From Citreicoccus inhibens (GTDB lineage Bacteria; Myxococcota; Myxococcia; Myxococcales; Myxococcaceae): 64,000 nucleotides of DNA. Numbering within the stretch: position 1 is the stretch's first letter; each line of letters opens with the position of its first letter. The stretch lies in contig NZ_JAHNZT010000006.1 in assembly GCF_019039035.1 (NCBI RefSeq), positions 310,001 to 374,000 of the forward strand, written 5' to 3'. Of this stretch, positions 6,498 to 16,727 are shown piece by piece. The translations under genes and the position numbers were made by a program. The notes beneath the pieces were generated by a model. It did not search any database, was not told the DNA's origin, and was given only the letters and a program-made list of their open reading frames with translations.

Positions 6498-8474
6498 ATG
6501 GATGACACCGCCCTCCACGCGACGCTGGCCGAGGCCGCCGCCCAGTGGCATGACTCGACCATGGCCCGTGACGTCTCCTTCTTCGACCACCTCGGCGCGC
6601 TCATGGCTCAGGAGCGCGACGCCGAGAAAGCCCGCCTCTCGGCGCTCGCCCAGGGGCTCACCCTGCGCGAGCGCGAGGAGCAGGGCCTGTCCCTCCTCGA
6701 CCTCGAGGCCATCGAGGAGGACGTGGGCCTGGGCGGTCGCATCCTCATCACCCTCGCCCGCGCCGACCGGCGGCCCCTGCCGTCCCGCCTGTCCAACGGA
6801 GACTTCGTCGCCGTCTTCCCGCGCCGCGCCGAGGTGAAGGAGCCCGCGCGCGCGCTCGTGTCCCGCGCCACGTCCACCCGGCTCCAGCTCGCCTTCGACC
6901 GCGCGCCGCCGCCGTATCTGCACGAGGGACTGCTGCGCCTGGACATCGTCCCCAACGACGTGACGTTCGAGCGCACCCGCGCCGGCCTCCAGCGCGTGAA
7001 GGGCATGGACAAGGGCACCGAGCGCCGCCGCCGCGAGGTGCTCCTGGGCAACGAGCCGCCCCGCTTCGACACGGCCCGCGACTTCACGCCCACCCGTCCG
7101 CTCAACCCCGAGCAGCAGGACGCCGTCACCCGCGCGCTCGCCGCCGAGGACTTCTTCCTCGTCCACGGCCCGCCGGGCACCGGCAAGTCCACCGTGCTCG
7201 CGGAGGTGGCGGCGCACGCGGTCGCGCGCGGCGAGCGGCTGTTGTGCACGGCCGCGAGCAACGCCGCCGTGGACCACCTGCTCGACCTGTGTCTGGGCCA
7301 GGGCCTGCGCGCCCTGCGCGTGGGCCACCCCGCCCGCGTCGCGCCGCGCTTCCAGGAGCACACGCTCGACATCGTGGTGGAGGAGCACCCGGATCGCGTC
7401 ATCAGCCGCGAGCTGTTCGACGAGGCCTTCGGCCTCTTCGGCTACGCGCGCCGCCAGCGCGACCAGGGCCGCAGCCGCGAGCGCTTCTCCAACGCCCGCG
7501 CCTCCACCGCCGAGGCCAAGGACCTGATGGACGAGGCGCGCAAGCTGGAGAAGCAGGCCCTGCGCTCCGTGCTCGCTCGCGCGCAGGTCGTCTGTGTGAC
7601 GCTGGCCAGCCTCGGCTCGGGGATCCTCGCGGGCGAGGAGTTCGACCGCGCGCTGCTCGACGAGGCGACTCAGGCCACCGAGCCGCTCGCCCTGCTCGGC
7701 TTCCTGCGCGCGCCCAAGGTGGTCCTCGCCGGGGATCCGCAGCAGCTGCCGCCCACGCTGCTCTCGCAGGAGGCCGCCAGGGCGGGCCTGGGCGTCAGCC
7801 TCTTCGAGCGACTGCTCAAGGACCACGGCGACGGCGTCAAGCGCATGCTGCGCGAGCAGTACCGCATGAACGCGCGCATCATGGCGTTCCCCTCGCACGA
7901 GATGTACGACGGCGAGCTGCGCGCCCACCCCTCCGTGGCCGACCGCACCCTCGCGGACGTGCTCCCCTCGAGCGAGGGCCTGGACCTGCCGCCCGTCCTC
8001 TTCCTCGACACCGCGGGCAAGGGCTTCGACGAAGAGGTCGAGCCCACCACGAACAGCCTCTTCAGCCCCGGCGAATCCGACCTCGTGCTCGCGCGCGTGA
8101 AGGCGCTGCTCGCCGCGGGACTCGCTCCTCGGGAGCTGGCGGTCATCACGCCCTACGGCGCGCAGGCCCGCCGGCTGCGCGAGGCCGTGGAGCCGCTCAG
8201 CCCCGAAGTGGAAGTGGATACCGTGGACGCCTTCCAGGGCCGCGAGAAGGACGCCATCCTCGTCAGCCTCGTGCGCTCCAACGGCGAGGGGCAGATTGGC
8301 TTCCTCAATGACTTGCGCCGCATGAACGTCGCCCTCACCCGCGCCCGGCGTCACCTGTTCGTGGTGGGCGACTCGGCGACCCTCAGTGGCCATCCGTTCT
8401 ACGCGCGCTTCATCGAGGGCACGCAGACCGACGGAGGCTACCGCTCTGCCTGGGAATGGCCTGACGCCGTCTGA
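6498..8474 (+). CDS. IGHMBP2-like superfamily 1 helicase
   Basis: The 658-aa protein carries the full set of SF1B (Upf1/IGHMBP2-like) motifs. After an N-terminal beta-barrel-like region come NPEQQDAVTRAL (Q motif), GPPGTGKST (Walker A, about residue 225), TAASNAAVDHL (Ia), DEATQATEP (motif II), LAGDPQQLPPT (III), LREQYRMN (IV), VDTVDAFQGREKDAI (V) and NVALTRAR (VI). It should be an ATP-driven translocase on nucleic acid. The start was placed at ATG 6498; the frame is open upstream to 6237, but that part overlaps the divergent protease gene and has no conserved sequence. A second possible start is the Met at 6561. Confidence 0.88.
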   Translation: MDDTALHATLAEAAAQWHDSTMARDVSFFDHLGALMAQERDAEKARLSALAQGLTLREREEQGLSLLDLEAIEEDVGLGGRILITLARADRRPLPSRLSNGDFVAVFPRRAEVKEPARALVSRATSTRLQLAFDRAPPPYLHEGLLRLDIVPNDVTFERTRAGLQRVKGMDKGTERRRREVLLGNEPPRFDTARDFTPTRPLNPEQQDAVTRALAAEDFFLVHGPPGTGKSTVLAEVAAHAVARGERLLCTAASNAAVDHLLDLCLGQGLRALRVGHPARVAPRFQEHTLDIVVEEHPDRVISRELFDEAFGLFGYARRQRDQGRSRERFSNARASTAEAKDLMDEARKLEKQALRSVLARAQVVCVTLASLGSGILAGEEFDRALLDEATQATEPLALLGFLRAPKVVLAGDPQQLPPTLLSQEAARAGLGVSLFERLLKDHGDGVKRMLREQYRMNARIMAFPSHEMYDGELRAHPSVADRTLADVLPSSEGLDLPPVLFLDTAGKGFDEEVEPTTNSLFSPGESDLVLARVKALLAAGLAPRELAVITPYGAQARRLREAVEPLSPEVEVDTVDAFQGREKDAILVSLVRSNGEGQIGFLNDLRRMNVALTRARRHLFVVGDSATLSGHPFYARFIEGTQTDGGYRSAWEWPDAV

Positions 8475-8541
8475 GCCCTGTCCAGTGCCCAACGGCGCCA
8501 TCGCCCCCCAGCCCTACGCAAGGACTGCGGGAGGGGGGTCG

Positions 8542-8568
8542 AAAATTGTCGAAATCCTGAACAATTTT
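8542..8568. promoter_or_regulatory. AT-rich dyad upstream of a small gene
   Basis: AAAATTGT at 8542-8549 and its exact inverse ACAATTTT at 8561-8568 are separated by 11 nt. The dyad sits in the most AT-rich stretch in this part of the window (about 8540-8625), 70 bp after the helicase stop and 110 bp before the next start. It could be a promoter region with an operator, or a weak terminator followed by T's. The 19-nt centre-to-centre half-site spacing suits a dimeric regulator. Confidence 0.35.
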
Positions 8569-8676
8569 TGTCACCCGGGATGTCACTGCCAGTCCTAGGC
8601 CCCGAATATCAGGCATTTATCGAAAGCCCGGGCACCGGCATGGCGCGTGCTTTCACCGCGACCTGGGAGGGGAACC

Positions 8677-8856
8677 ATGTCGCAAGCCCCGATGGTGACG
8701 AAGGAGAACGACGTCTGGGTCATCCGCCTGGAGCGGCCCAACGGGAAGACGCAGGAGTATCGGTGCGCGACGGAGAATCAGGCGCGGCAGCTCGCGCTGG
8801 TGCTGGGCAAGCCGGACTCCGGGGGCCCGCCTCGTCCGCCCGCCGAGCGGCGCTAG
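8677..8856 (+). CDS. Small protein of unknown function (59 aa)
   Basis: The ATG at 8677 follows a good ribosome site (GGGAGGGGAACC). The short protein begins SQAPMVTKENDVWVIRLERP and continues NGKTQEYRCATENQARQLAL, a strand-strand-helix pattern: two short beta strands, then a helix, then a Pro/Gly-rich tail. I do not recognise a family. There is no signal peptide or membrane segment. Codon use is like the neighbours. The alpha/beta hydrolase gene starts 43 bp downstream, so they may share a transcript. Confidence 0.65.
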   Translation: MSQAPMVTKENDVWVIRLERPNGKTQEYRCATENQARQLALVLGKPDSGGPPRPPAERR

Positions 8857-8899
8857 GCAGCCCGTCAGCGACGCGCTAAGGCACGGCGAGGAGCCTCGC

Positions 8900-9757
8900 G
8901 TGCCCGCACCCTTCGAGTCCCGGACCCTCGCCGCCGAGGGCCTCTCCTTGCACCTTCGCCAGCGCCACGCGGTGGGCTCGCCCGCCGTGCTCTTCCTTCA
9001 CGGCTGGCTGGACCACTCGCACAGCTTCGACCCGCTGCTGGACTCCCTGCCCGCCCACTGGCACGTGGCCCTGCTGGACTTCCGAGGCATGGGGCGCAGC
9101 GGACACGCCCCGCCCGGCGCCTCCTATCAGTTCGGCGATCACCTGCTGGACGTGGAGGCCGCGCTGGACGGGTTGGGCCTGGAGTCCGCTCACCTGGTGG
9201 GCCACTCGCTGGGTGGCATCGTCGCGCTGGCCCATGCCGCGGCGCGCCCCACCCGCGTGAAGTCCGTCTCCCTCATCGAGAGCCTCGGACCCCGAGGAGG
9301 CCCCGCCGAGGGCGCGGTGGGGCGCCTGCGTGGCTTCCTGGATGACGCGCGCCGGCCGCCGAATCGCAAGCGCTACCCCACGGTGGAGGCCGCCGCCGCG
9401 CGCCTGCGGGAGAACACGCCGTCCCTGCCCGAATCCGCCGCCCTCCTGCTCGCTCGCCACGGCACCCAGCCGCACCCTGAAGGCGGGCTGACCTTCACGT
9501 TCGATCCTCGCCAGCGCCGCCGCTTCGGCCACGGCTTCGACGAGGCGCAATGGCTGGCCATCGAGGCCGCCGTCACCTGCCCCGTGCAACTCATCCGTGG
9601 CAGCGAGGGGCTCCTGCCGGACTCCGCGTGGCTCGACTCGCGCATGGCGGCGCTGAGGACGCTGGTGCCTCCGTCGCTCGTGCTGCCGGGCGGCCATCAC
9701 GTCCACATGGAGCAGCCCGAGGCCACGGCCCGCGCGCTGGCCGCCTTCATCGCCTGA
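8900..9757 (+). CDS. Alpha/beta hydrolase
   Basis: The 285-aa protein has the standard alpha/beta-hydrolase order. LFLHGWLDHSHSFDPLL carries the HGW oxyanion segment, followed by DFRGMGRSG, the nucleophile elbow GHSLGG (Ser near residue 107), a cap region, and a C-terminal GGHHVHMEQPE containing the catalytic His. The substrate cannot be read from the sequence; relatives include esterases, epoxide and haloalkane hydrolases and serine hydrolase-like proteins. Translation most likely begins at GTG 8900. It is cytoplasmic, as no signal peptide is present. Confidence 0.85.
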   Translation: MPAPFESRTLAAEGLSLHLRQRHAVGSPAVLFLHGWLDHSHSFDPLLDSLPAHWHVALLDFRGMGRSGHAPPGASYQFGDHLLDVEAALDGLGLESAHLVGHSLGGIVALAHAAARPTRVKSVSLIESLGPRGGPAEGAVGRLRGFLDDARRPPNRKRYPTVEAAAARLRENTPSLPESAALLLARHGTQPHPEGGLTFTFDPRQRRRFGHGFDEAQWLAIEAAVTCPVQLIRGSEGLLPDSAWLDSRMAALRTLVPPSLVLPGGHHVHMEQPEATARALAAFIA

Positions 9758-9967
9758 CGCCGGGGAACAAGCCCCCGGGAAAAACTTTCCCCGAGGGGAC
9801 ATCCCGCTTCCATCTGGAGGCGGAACGGCACGGGCGCGTCTTCAAGCTCCTGATTTCCGGACGCCGCGGCGCCGCGAGCGCGTTGGTACGCGAATTGATT
9901 GGGGTGGGATGAGCTGACGCGACCTGTGCATCCGTGTGTGTGTTGGGACAAGGGTGGGGAGCGGACG

Positions 9968-12961
9968 ATGACGATGGGCGTGAGGGGGCGGGCCCTGTTG
10001 GTGGCGGCCCTGGCGCTGGGAGCGGTGGCGTGTCACGACAACGCGCGGATCCGCTCGGTCCAGGCGACCGCCGTGCTCGACACGGACGCCATCGACTTCG
10101 GTGACGTCCCAGTAGGCGAGTGGCGAGAGAAGCAGGTGCGCATCCGCAATGTCGGCTACGTGCCCTTCTTCGCCATCGAAGCGCTGGGGCTGGCGGGCAA
10201 CGCGTCCTATCAGGTGGAGCTGGTCAACGGCAGCGGCCGGGTGATGCCCGGCGAGTCCCACGTCGTCAAAGTGCGCTTCCATCCCCTCTCCGAAGGACCG
10301 CTGGAGGAGGTGCTGCACGTGTCCACCGACGCCAACGTGGGCACCACGCAGCAGGTGGCGGTGCATGGGCAGGGCACGCCCACGAACATCGGCGTGGAGC
10401 CGGCCGACCTGGACTTCCAGACGTTGGAGGTGGAGAGCGACCGCACGCTCGACGTCACCATCACCAACCCAGTGGACCTGCCGCTCACCCTGGTGGTGCG
10501 CGGCGACGTGCCCGACCCATACAGTCCGGACACCGTCACCATCCCGCCGCACGCCACCGTGAAGGTGAACACCACCTATGCGCCGCACGCGCTGGGAACG
10601 ATGGGCGCGCGCCTGGAGGTGACGTCCTGCGAGACGTGCACCCCGTCGAAGGTGGGCCTGACGGGCAACTCGGTGCCCAGCGCGTTCGTGTTCGACCCGG
10701 CCCCGGTGCCGTTCGATCAAATCCCGGTGCATGAGCGCACCGAGTCCTTCACCCAGGCGCGCAACGTGACGTGGCGCCCCGTCACCATCTCCAGTCTGGC
10801 CACCAGCGACCGGGCCTTCGTGGCGCTGTCCAAACCCGATGGCGTCACCGTGCAGCCGGATGAGGCGGTGCAGATGCGCATGGAGTTCGCGGCGCGCTAC
10901 TCGGGCCCCAACGTCGGGGACCTGACAGTGCATTACGAGTCCGACAAGCCGCGCGAGTCCAAGGTCGTGCTCGACGCGCGCGGCGGGCGGCCCACGCTGG
11001 CGGTGGCGCCGGTGGTGATGGACTTCGGTGAGCTGCCGGTGGGCGGCAAGCTGGAGAAGGTCCTCCGCATCACCAACGCGGGCAGCAACGGCGCGCTGAA
11101 GCTGCTCGGCGTGCGCGCCGAGGGGGACGCGCCGCAGTTCAGCGTGGACGTGCCCATGCGGGGCGCGCAGGGCTATCCCTGGAAGGCAGGCGTCTGGCCC
11201 GCGCTCCAAGCCGACGCGCTGCCCATCAATCCCGGCGATGACGCCCTGGAGCTGAAGGTCTACTTCGAGCCGCGCGCGGAGGGTTCGTGGTCCGCGACGC
11301 TGTATGTCCAGTCGGATGACCTGTTCAACCCCGAGCGGGCCATCACGCTCACGGGGCGCGCGCGCGCCAGCGGCCCGTGTGTCTACGAGCTGTTGCCCCA
11401 GCCCAGCCTGGACTTCGGCAACGTGGCGCCGGGCATGGGCGCGGTGCTCGGCTTCTACTTCCACAATCCTGGCGGCGCGGAGTGCGCCGTCAAAGACATC
11501 CACATCTCCAAGGACGCGGGCGGCGCCTTCTTCATGCCGGGCGGACCGCTCACCGGCGGGGTCGTCCTCTACGACACGGCCTTCAGCGCCATGGTGGCCT
11601 TCAAGCCGCTCACGGCCGGCACGTATGACGGAGAGCTGCGGATGACGGTGAACAATCCCAACTACCCCACCGTGACGCTGCCCTTGCGCGGCCAGTCCAT
11701 GAAGAGCTGCCTCGTCGCCACGCCGGCGTTCGTGGACTTCGGCGCCATCCGCTTCGACTGCGCCGCCACGCCGCGCACCACGCTCGTGTCCAACCAATGT
11801 GGCGACCCCGTCACGGTGGCCAGCGCGGAGATTGGCAACGGCACCAGCACCCAGTTCTCGCTGCTCAAGCCCTTCACCACCCCGCGCGTGCTCAAGCCCG
11901 GCGAGGGCTTCGAGTTGGAGGTGGGCTATGAGCGCCGCATCCTCGGCCAGCACTTCAGCCCGCTCTATCTCCACACCGACAGCGAGCCCACGCCCTTCCT
12001 CATCCCCCTCCAGGCGGAGACCAACCACGAGGGGCTTCAGGTGGACCACTACACCCAGGGCGCCACCAGCCAGCTCGACGTGCTCTTCGTCGTCTCCAAC
12101 ACCACCACCATGGAGCCGTACCAACAGCGCCTGCGTGACGCCATCCCCGGCTGGCTGGAGCGCGCGCGCCAGCAGAACGTGGACGTGCGCGTGGGCGTCA
12201 CCAGCACGGGGCTCGTGCCCCGCGGTCCCGCGTGCGGTGGCGGCGCCAACGGTGGCGAGGCGGGCCGCTTGATTCCCGTGGACAACAGCCGCCCGCGCAT
12301 CGCCTCCAGCACCAACCCCAACGCCGCGGCCATCATCCAGGCCAACCTGGACGTGGGCCTGTGTCACAACCTGGTGCAGGGCCTGGAGACGATGCGCCAG
12401 GCCCTGTCCGCGCCCCTGGCCGAGCAGGTGGATGATCCGCGCACCCCCCAGCCCGATGACGGCAACTGGGGCTTCTTCCGCACCGCGGCCCGGCTCGCGG
12501 TGGTGGTGCTGGCGGACGAGGATGACCACTCGGGCTTCGCGCCGGACAGCTACGTGCAGTTCCTCCAGTCCCTCAAGGGCACGGGCAGCATGCACCGCAG
12601 CCAGCTCCACGGGTGGGTGCCGCTCGACGGGCGCTGCACCACCGCGGGCGGCGTGGCCCACCGTTTCATGTCCGTGGCCCAGGGCACCGGCGGCGAGCTG
12701 GCCTCCATCTGCGACGAGGACTACCGCGCGCTGTTGGATCCGCTCATCACCCGCGCCGGCGACCCCGACACGGACTTCCCGCTCAGCGCCACGCCCACGG
12801 GCATCGCGGAGATAGCGGTGCGCGTGCAGGGGCAGGACGTCCCCGCCGAGATGTGGACTTACGACGCGAAGCGCAACGCCATCCACTTCCACCCCGGGGA
12901 CACGCCCAAGGCCGGGCAGTCGGTGGAGATCTCCTACCGGAGCACCTGCAAGGCGCCGTGA
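9968..12961 (+). CDS. Large lipoprotein with choice-of-anchor D repeats and a VWA-like domain
   Basis: The 997-aa product starts with a lipoprotein signal (MGVRGRALLVAALALGAVAC, lipobox AVAC). About six consecutive choice-of-anchor D (ASH-like) Ig-fold domains follow, each opening with a strand such as DTDAIDFGDVPVGE, DFQTLEVESDR, MDFGELPVGGKLEK or DFGNVAPGMG. From about residue 700 comes a VWA-like domain (SQLDVLFVVSNTTTMEPYQQ). Its MIDAS motif is degenerate: the usual DxSxS is SNTTT, so the metal-coordinating Asp is missing. A C-terminal segment (EIAVRVQGQDVPAEMWTYD) ends the protein. It is probably an outer-membrane or cell-surface protein. The kinase gene starts 67 bp downstream. Confidence 0.85.
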   Translation: MTMGVRGRALLVAALALGAVACHDNARIRSVQATAVLDTDAIDFGDVPVGEWREKQVRIRNVGYVPFFAIEALGLAGNASYQVELVNGSGRVMPGESHVVKVRFHPLSEGPLEEVLHVSTDANVGTTQQVAVHGQGTPTNIGVEPADLDFQTLEVESDRTLDVTITNPVDLPLTLVVRGDVPDPYSPDTVTIPPHATVKVNTTYAPHALGTMGARLEVTSCETCTPSKVGLTGNSVPSAFVFDPAPVPFDQIPVHERTESFTQARNVTWRPVTISSLATSDRAFVALSKPDGVTVQPDEAVQMRMEFAARYSGPNVGDLTVHYESDKPRESKVVLDARGGRPTLAVAPVVMDFGELPVGGKLEKVLRITNAGSNGALKLLGVRAEGDAPQFSVDVPMRGAQGYPWKAGVWPALQADALPINPGDDALELKVYFEPRAEGSWSATLYVQSDDLFNPERAITLTGRARASGPCVYELLPQPSLDFGNVAPGMGAVLGFYFHNPGGAECAVKDIHISKDAGGAFFMPGGPLTGGVVLYDTAFSAMVAFKPLTAGTYDGELRMTVNNPNYPTVTLPLRGQSMKSCLVATPAFVDFGAIRFDCAATPRTTLVSNQCGDPVTVASAEIGNGTSTQFSLLKPFTTPRVLKPGEGFELEVGYERRILGQHFSPLYLHTDSEPTPFLIPLQAETNHEGLQVDHYTQGATSQLDVLFVVSNTTTMEPYQQRLRDAIPGWLERARQQNVDVRVGVTSTGLVPRGPACGGGANGGEAGRLIPVDNSRPRIASSTNPNAAAIIQANLDVGLCHNLVQGLETMRQALSAPLAEQVDDPRTPQPDDGNWGFFRTAARLAVVVLADEDDHSGFAPDSYVQFLQSLKGTGSMHRSQLHGWVPLDGRCTTAGGVAHRFMSVAQGTGGELASICDEDYRALLDPLITRAGDPDTDFPLSATPTGIAEIAVRVQGQDVPAEMWTYDAKRNAIHFHPGDTPKAGQSVEISYRSTCKAP

Positions 12962-12995
12962 GCGCGGCACAAAAGGCCCATCGAAGGCTTCCGCC

Positions 12996-13028
12996 CTCCG
13001 GCCCGGCGCGGCTAATCTGCGGGCCGGA

Positions 13029-13029
<1 letters not shown>
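12996..13029 (+). promoter_or_regulatory. 10-bp hairpin covering the ribosome site and start of the kinase gene
   Basis: CTCCGGCCCG at 12996-13005 pairs perfectly with CGGGCCGGAG at 13020-13029 around a 14-nt loop. The right arm contains the only Shine-Dalgarno-like purine run and the first base of the GTG start at 13029. The fold would hide the ribosome site, so it is a candidate for translational control. It could also double as the terminator of the lipoprotein gene, whose stop is 35 bp upstream. Confidence 0.5.
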
Positions 13030-14177
<1,148 letters not shown>

Positions 14178-14186
14178 GCCGCGGGC

Positions 14187-15011
14187 TCAGAGGCTCGCGA
14201 GCGCCACGCGGTACAGCGCGCGGTAGCCCATGCGCGGCGCGACCTCGAAGCGCTCCGCGTTGAAGATGTCCCGCAGGAGCGCCTGTCCGTCCGGCGCGGC
14301 CTGAAGCCCCAGCAGCGCGGACTCGAGCGTCGTCACCAGCTGCGGCGCCAGCCCCATGGCCACCGGCACTCCGTCATTCGGAGCCTCGTCGGTGTAGGCG
14401 ATGAGCTCGAAGCGGGCACCCGCGCCCGGCCCCAGCACGTCCTCCACGCCCGTGGCGAAGGTGAGCCCCGTGGAGGCGGGGGGACAGAAGATGCTCGTCA
14501 CATCCGCCTTGCCCTCCAGCACCGCCTCCAGCGCGCCCCGGTACGAGCCCGTGAAGTGCTGCGCCGCGAAGGCCCGCGAGGGCTCGAGGCCCTGCGTCTT
14601 CAAGTAGGCCGTGGGCAGGAGGTAGCCGCCCACCGCGTCCCGGTCCACCCAGGCCGCGTTCGTCCCCTTGAGGCGCTCCACCGAGAGGCCCGCGCCCGCC
14701 CGGCACACCAGCGCGGAGCGATAGCTGGACATGCCTCGGCGAACCCCGCGCACCAGCACCCGCACGCCCATGGCCTCCATGCGCGCGCACACGAACGGAG
14801 GCGCCCACGCCGCGTCCGCCCGCCCGGACAACAGGTCCTTGGCGAGCGTCTCGTAGCTGGGCGCCATCGAGACTTCCACCAACTTGCCGAGCGCCCGCTG
14901 GAGAAAGGCGGAGAGCCGCTCAGCGCGCTCCCTCGCCATCTCACTGCCCAGCGAGGGCGGCAGCCCGAAACGAAAGGAGTGACGCGACGTGGGGGGGACG
15001 TGCACGGTCAT
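14187..15011 (-). CDS. PhnD-like periplasmic-binding-protein fold, without signal peptide
   Basis: The 274-aa protein matches the phosphonate/phosphite-binding (PhnD, TRAP-like) fold: an opening strand RFGLPPSLGSEMARERAERL, then VEVSMAPSYETLAKDLLSGR, then ADAAWAPPFVCARMEAMGVR, and later TGSYRGALEAVLEGKADVTSI. In ABC systems this protein is exported and hands substrate to a permease. Here no signal peptide or lipobox is visible at the start, and no permease or ATPase gene lies nearby. It is 11 bp downstream of the TerB-like gene and last in the ttcA-terB-phnD-like run. It may be a cytoplasmic ligand sensor. Domain call is fairly firm; the role is not known. Confidence 0.75.
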   Translation of the reverse strand: MTVHVPPTSRHSFRFGLPPSLGSEMARERAERLSAFLQRALGKLVEVSMAPSYETLAKDLLSGRADAAWAPPFVCARMEAMGVRVLVRGVRRGMSSYRSALVCRAGAGLSVERLKGTNAAWVDRDAVGGYLLPTAYLKTQGLEPSRAFAAQHFTGSYRGALEAVLEGKADVTSIFCPPASTGLTFATGVEDVLGPGAGARFELIAYTDEAPNDGVPVAMGLAPQLVTTLESALLGLQAAPDGQALLRDIFNAERFEVAPRMGYRALYRVALASL

Positions 15012-15022
15012 GTAGACCCTGC

Positions 15023-15829
15023 TTACCCCTCCCAGCCCAGGCGCGCCACTTCGTCATCGGCGAGCCCGAAGGTCGCCTGGAGCAAATCGAGGATTTTCTG
15101 CTCCGCCGCGCTCGTGCGCCCCGATGCATGGGCAATCTTCGTGGCCAGCCGGAAGGCCTTCACCCGCTGCACGTGGGTGGAGAGCCCCTGCGACAACACG
15201 TGCAGCCGCTGCGGCAGGCCCTCCGCCGAGAGCGCCACCACGGCCTCGCTGACGAAGCCCTGCGCGCGCTCCGGGCTGACGTTCTGGAAGAGCGGATCCG
15301 CCGCGAAGCTCTCCACCATCGAGCGCGCCTCGGCCTCCTTCAGCTGGCCGTCCGCGGCCAGCACCAGCACCATCACCTCGGCGTAGAGGCGCTCCAGCGG
15401 CTCCCCCAGCGCCTCGGCCAGGCTGCCGCCCTGCTCGATGACGTCGATGATCTGCGCGACCTCGTCCTCGGAGATGCCGAGCGCGGCCTGGAAGGTCTTC
15501 AGGAGGCCCAGCTCATCGCGGGTGGCGCGTTGATCCGCCAGCGCCACGGCCGCCGCCAACCCGAAGGCCAGCATCCGGTTGCGGTGGTCCGGCAGACGCT
15601 TGCGCAGCGACGCCAGCACCGTCTCCAGGTTCTTGGCCTGGGCCAGCCGCTGCGCGCTGGACTCCACGAGTTGGTTCAACTCCTCGGGGCGGGTGCCCTC
15701 GAACTCGGGGCGCTCCAGCACCCGAGCCAGCAGCGTCTGGAGCTCGCGCTGCGACACCCGGCCGTCGGCCATCGCCGCCAGCAGCATCACCTCCACCAGC
15801 GCGGCGTTGCGCTCCCTGCGCGCACTCAT
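15023..15829 (-). CDS. TerB-like protein with two helical domains
   Basis: The 268-aa, all-helical protein appears to contain two TerB-like domains. The first, about residues 8-120, contains [20 protein letters not shown]. The second, about 130-260, contains [20 protein letters not shown]. Both halves show the family hallmark: a helix ending in AADG followed by an acidic helix, a pattern used for metal binding in tellurite-resistance TerB. I chose the ATG at 15829 because it overlaps the ttcA stop as ATGA, giving translational coupling; an in-frame ATG lies 18 nt earlier. The molecular function in bacteria outside tellurite operons is poorly known. Confidence 0.8.
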   Translation of the reverse strand: MSARRERNAALVEVMLLAAMADGRVSQRELQTLLARVLERPEFEGTRPEELNQLVESSAQRLAQAKNLETVLASLRKRLPDHRNRMLAFGLAAAVALADQRATRDELGLLKTFQAALGISEDEVAQIIDVIEQGGSLAEALGEPLERLYAEVMVLVLAADGQLKEAEARSMVESFAADPLFQNVSPERAQGFVSEAVVALSAEGLPQRLHVLSQGLSTHVQRVKAFRLATKIAHASGRTSAAEQKILDLLQATFGLADDEVARLGWEG

Positions 15830-16650
15830 TGCCTGCTCTCGAGCCATGGACTGGCGCTCCCTTGCGTGTCGTCGGTTGGGGTGGGGGTATTCAACGGATC
15901 CGGATTGAGCGTCCGGTCGAGCAGGTGTGTCGGGCGCACGTTGGACATCGCGTTGAGCAGGCTCTGGCGCACGTTGGGAATCTCGCGCCCCAGGTCCTCC
16001 ACCAGCTTCTGCATCCGCTTGCGCTGGAGGTTCTCCTGCGAACCACACAAGTCACAGGGGATGATGGGGAACTGCATCAGCTCCGCGAACTTCGCGATGT
16101 CCTTCTCCGGCGCCAGGCACAGCGGGCGGATGACCACGTTGCGCCCGTCGTCGCTGCGCAAGAGCGGCGGCATGGCCTTGAGGCTGCCCGCGAAGAACAT
16201 GTTGAGCAGCATCGTGTGGATGAGGTCGTCCCGGTGGTGCCCCAGGGCAATCTTCGTGCACCCCAGCTCCACCGCGGCCGTGTAGAGGATGCCCCGGCGC
16301 ATCCGCGAGCAGACCGAGCACTGCGTCTTGCCCGGCGGCGTCTTCTCCAAGACGATGCTGTAGGTGTCCTCCTTCAGCATCTTGTAGGCGTAGCCCTCCT
16401 TCTGGAACCAGCCCTCCAGCTTGTCCGCCGGGAAGCCAGGGTGACCCTGGTCCAGGTTGACGGCGAGCAAGTCGAACTTCACTGGCGCGCGCTGCTGCAG
16501 CTGTCGCAGCAGGTGAAGCATCGTGTAGGAGTCCTTGCCTCCGGATACACCCACCATGATGCGGTCCCCCGCCTCGATGAGGCGGTAGTCCGCGATGGCT
16601 CGGCCCATGTGGCCAAGCAGACTCTTTTCCAGACGCTGGACGTCGTTCAT
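15826..16650 (-). CDS. ttcA: tRNA 2-thiocytidine(32) synthetase
   Basis: TtcA adds sulfur to C2 of cytidine 32 in tRNA, using ATP and an iron-sulfur cluster. The 274-aa product has the PP-loop SGGKDS (residues 36-41) and the cluster-binding CSVC (Cys111, Cys114) plus [13 protein letters not shown] (Cys199/202). It also has the family signatures [24 protein letters not shown] and IALGHHRDD. It matches the Escherichia coli family pattern along its full length. The tail after the core is unusually Pro/Thr-rich. The start was placed at ATG 16650; GTG 16671 and ATG 16662 are in frame upstream. It overlaps the TerB-like gene by 4 nt and diverges from rnd. Confidence 0.95.
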   Translation of the reverse strand: MNDVQRLEKSLLGHMGRAIADYRLIEAGDRIMVGVSGGKDSYTMLHLLRQLQQRAPVKFDLLAVNLDQGHPGFPADKLEGWFQKEGYAYKMLKEDTYSIVLEKTPPGKTQCSVCSRMRRGILYTAAVELGCTKIALGHHRDDLIHTMLLNMFFAGSLKAMPPLLRSDDGRNVVIRPLCLAPEKDIAKFAELMQFPIIPCDLCGSQENLQRKRMQKLVEDLGREIPNVRQSLLNAMSNVRPTHLLDRTLNPDPLNTPTPTDDTQGSASPWLESRQ

Positions 16651-16727
16651 CGGCGCGGCCATCCTAGCCACGGCCCGGGAAAAAACACGTCAATCAGGAG
16701 CGCCGGTCCGCTAGCCTGCCGAACGCG

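Noticed and set aside
9842-12970. Antisense 1042-aa open frame opposite the anchor-D lipoprotein
   Set aside because: It is Arg/His/Val-rich without any recognisable domain, mirrors a clear lipoprotein gene, and long antisense frames are expected at this GC content.
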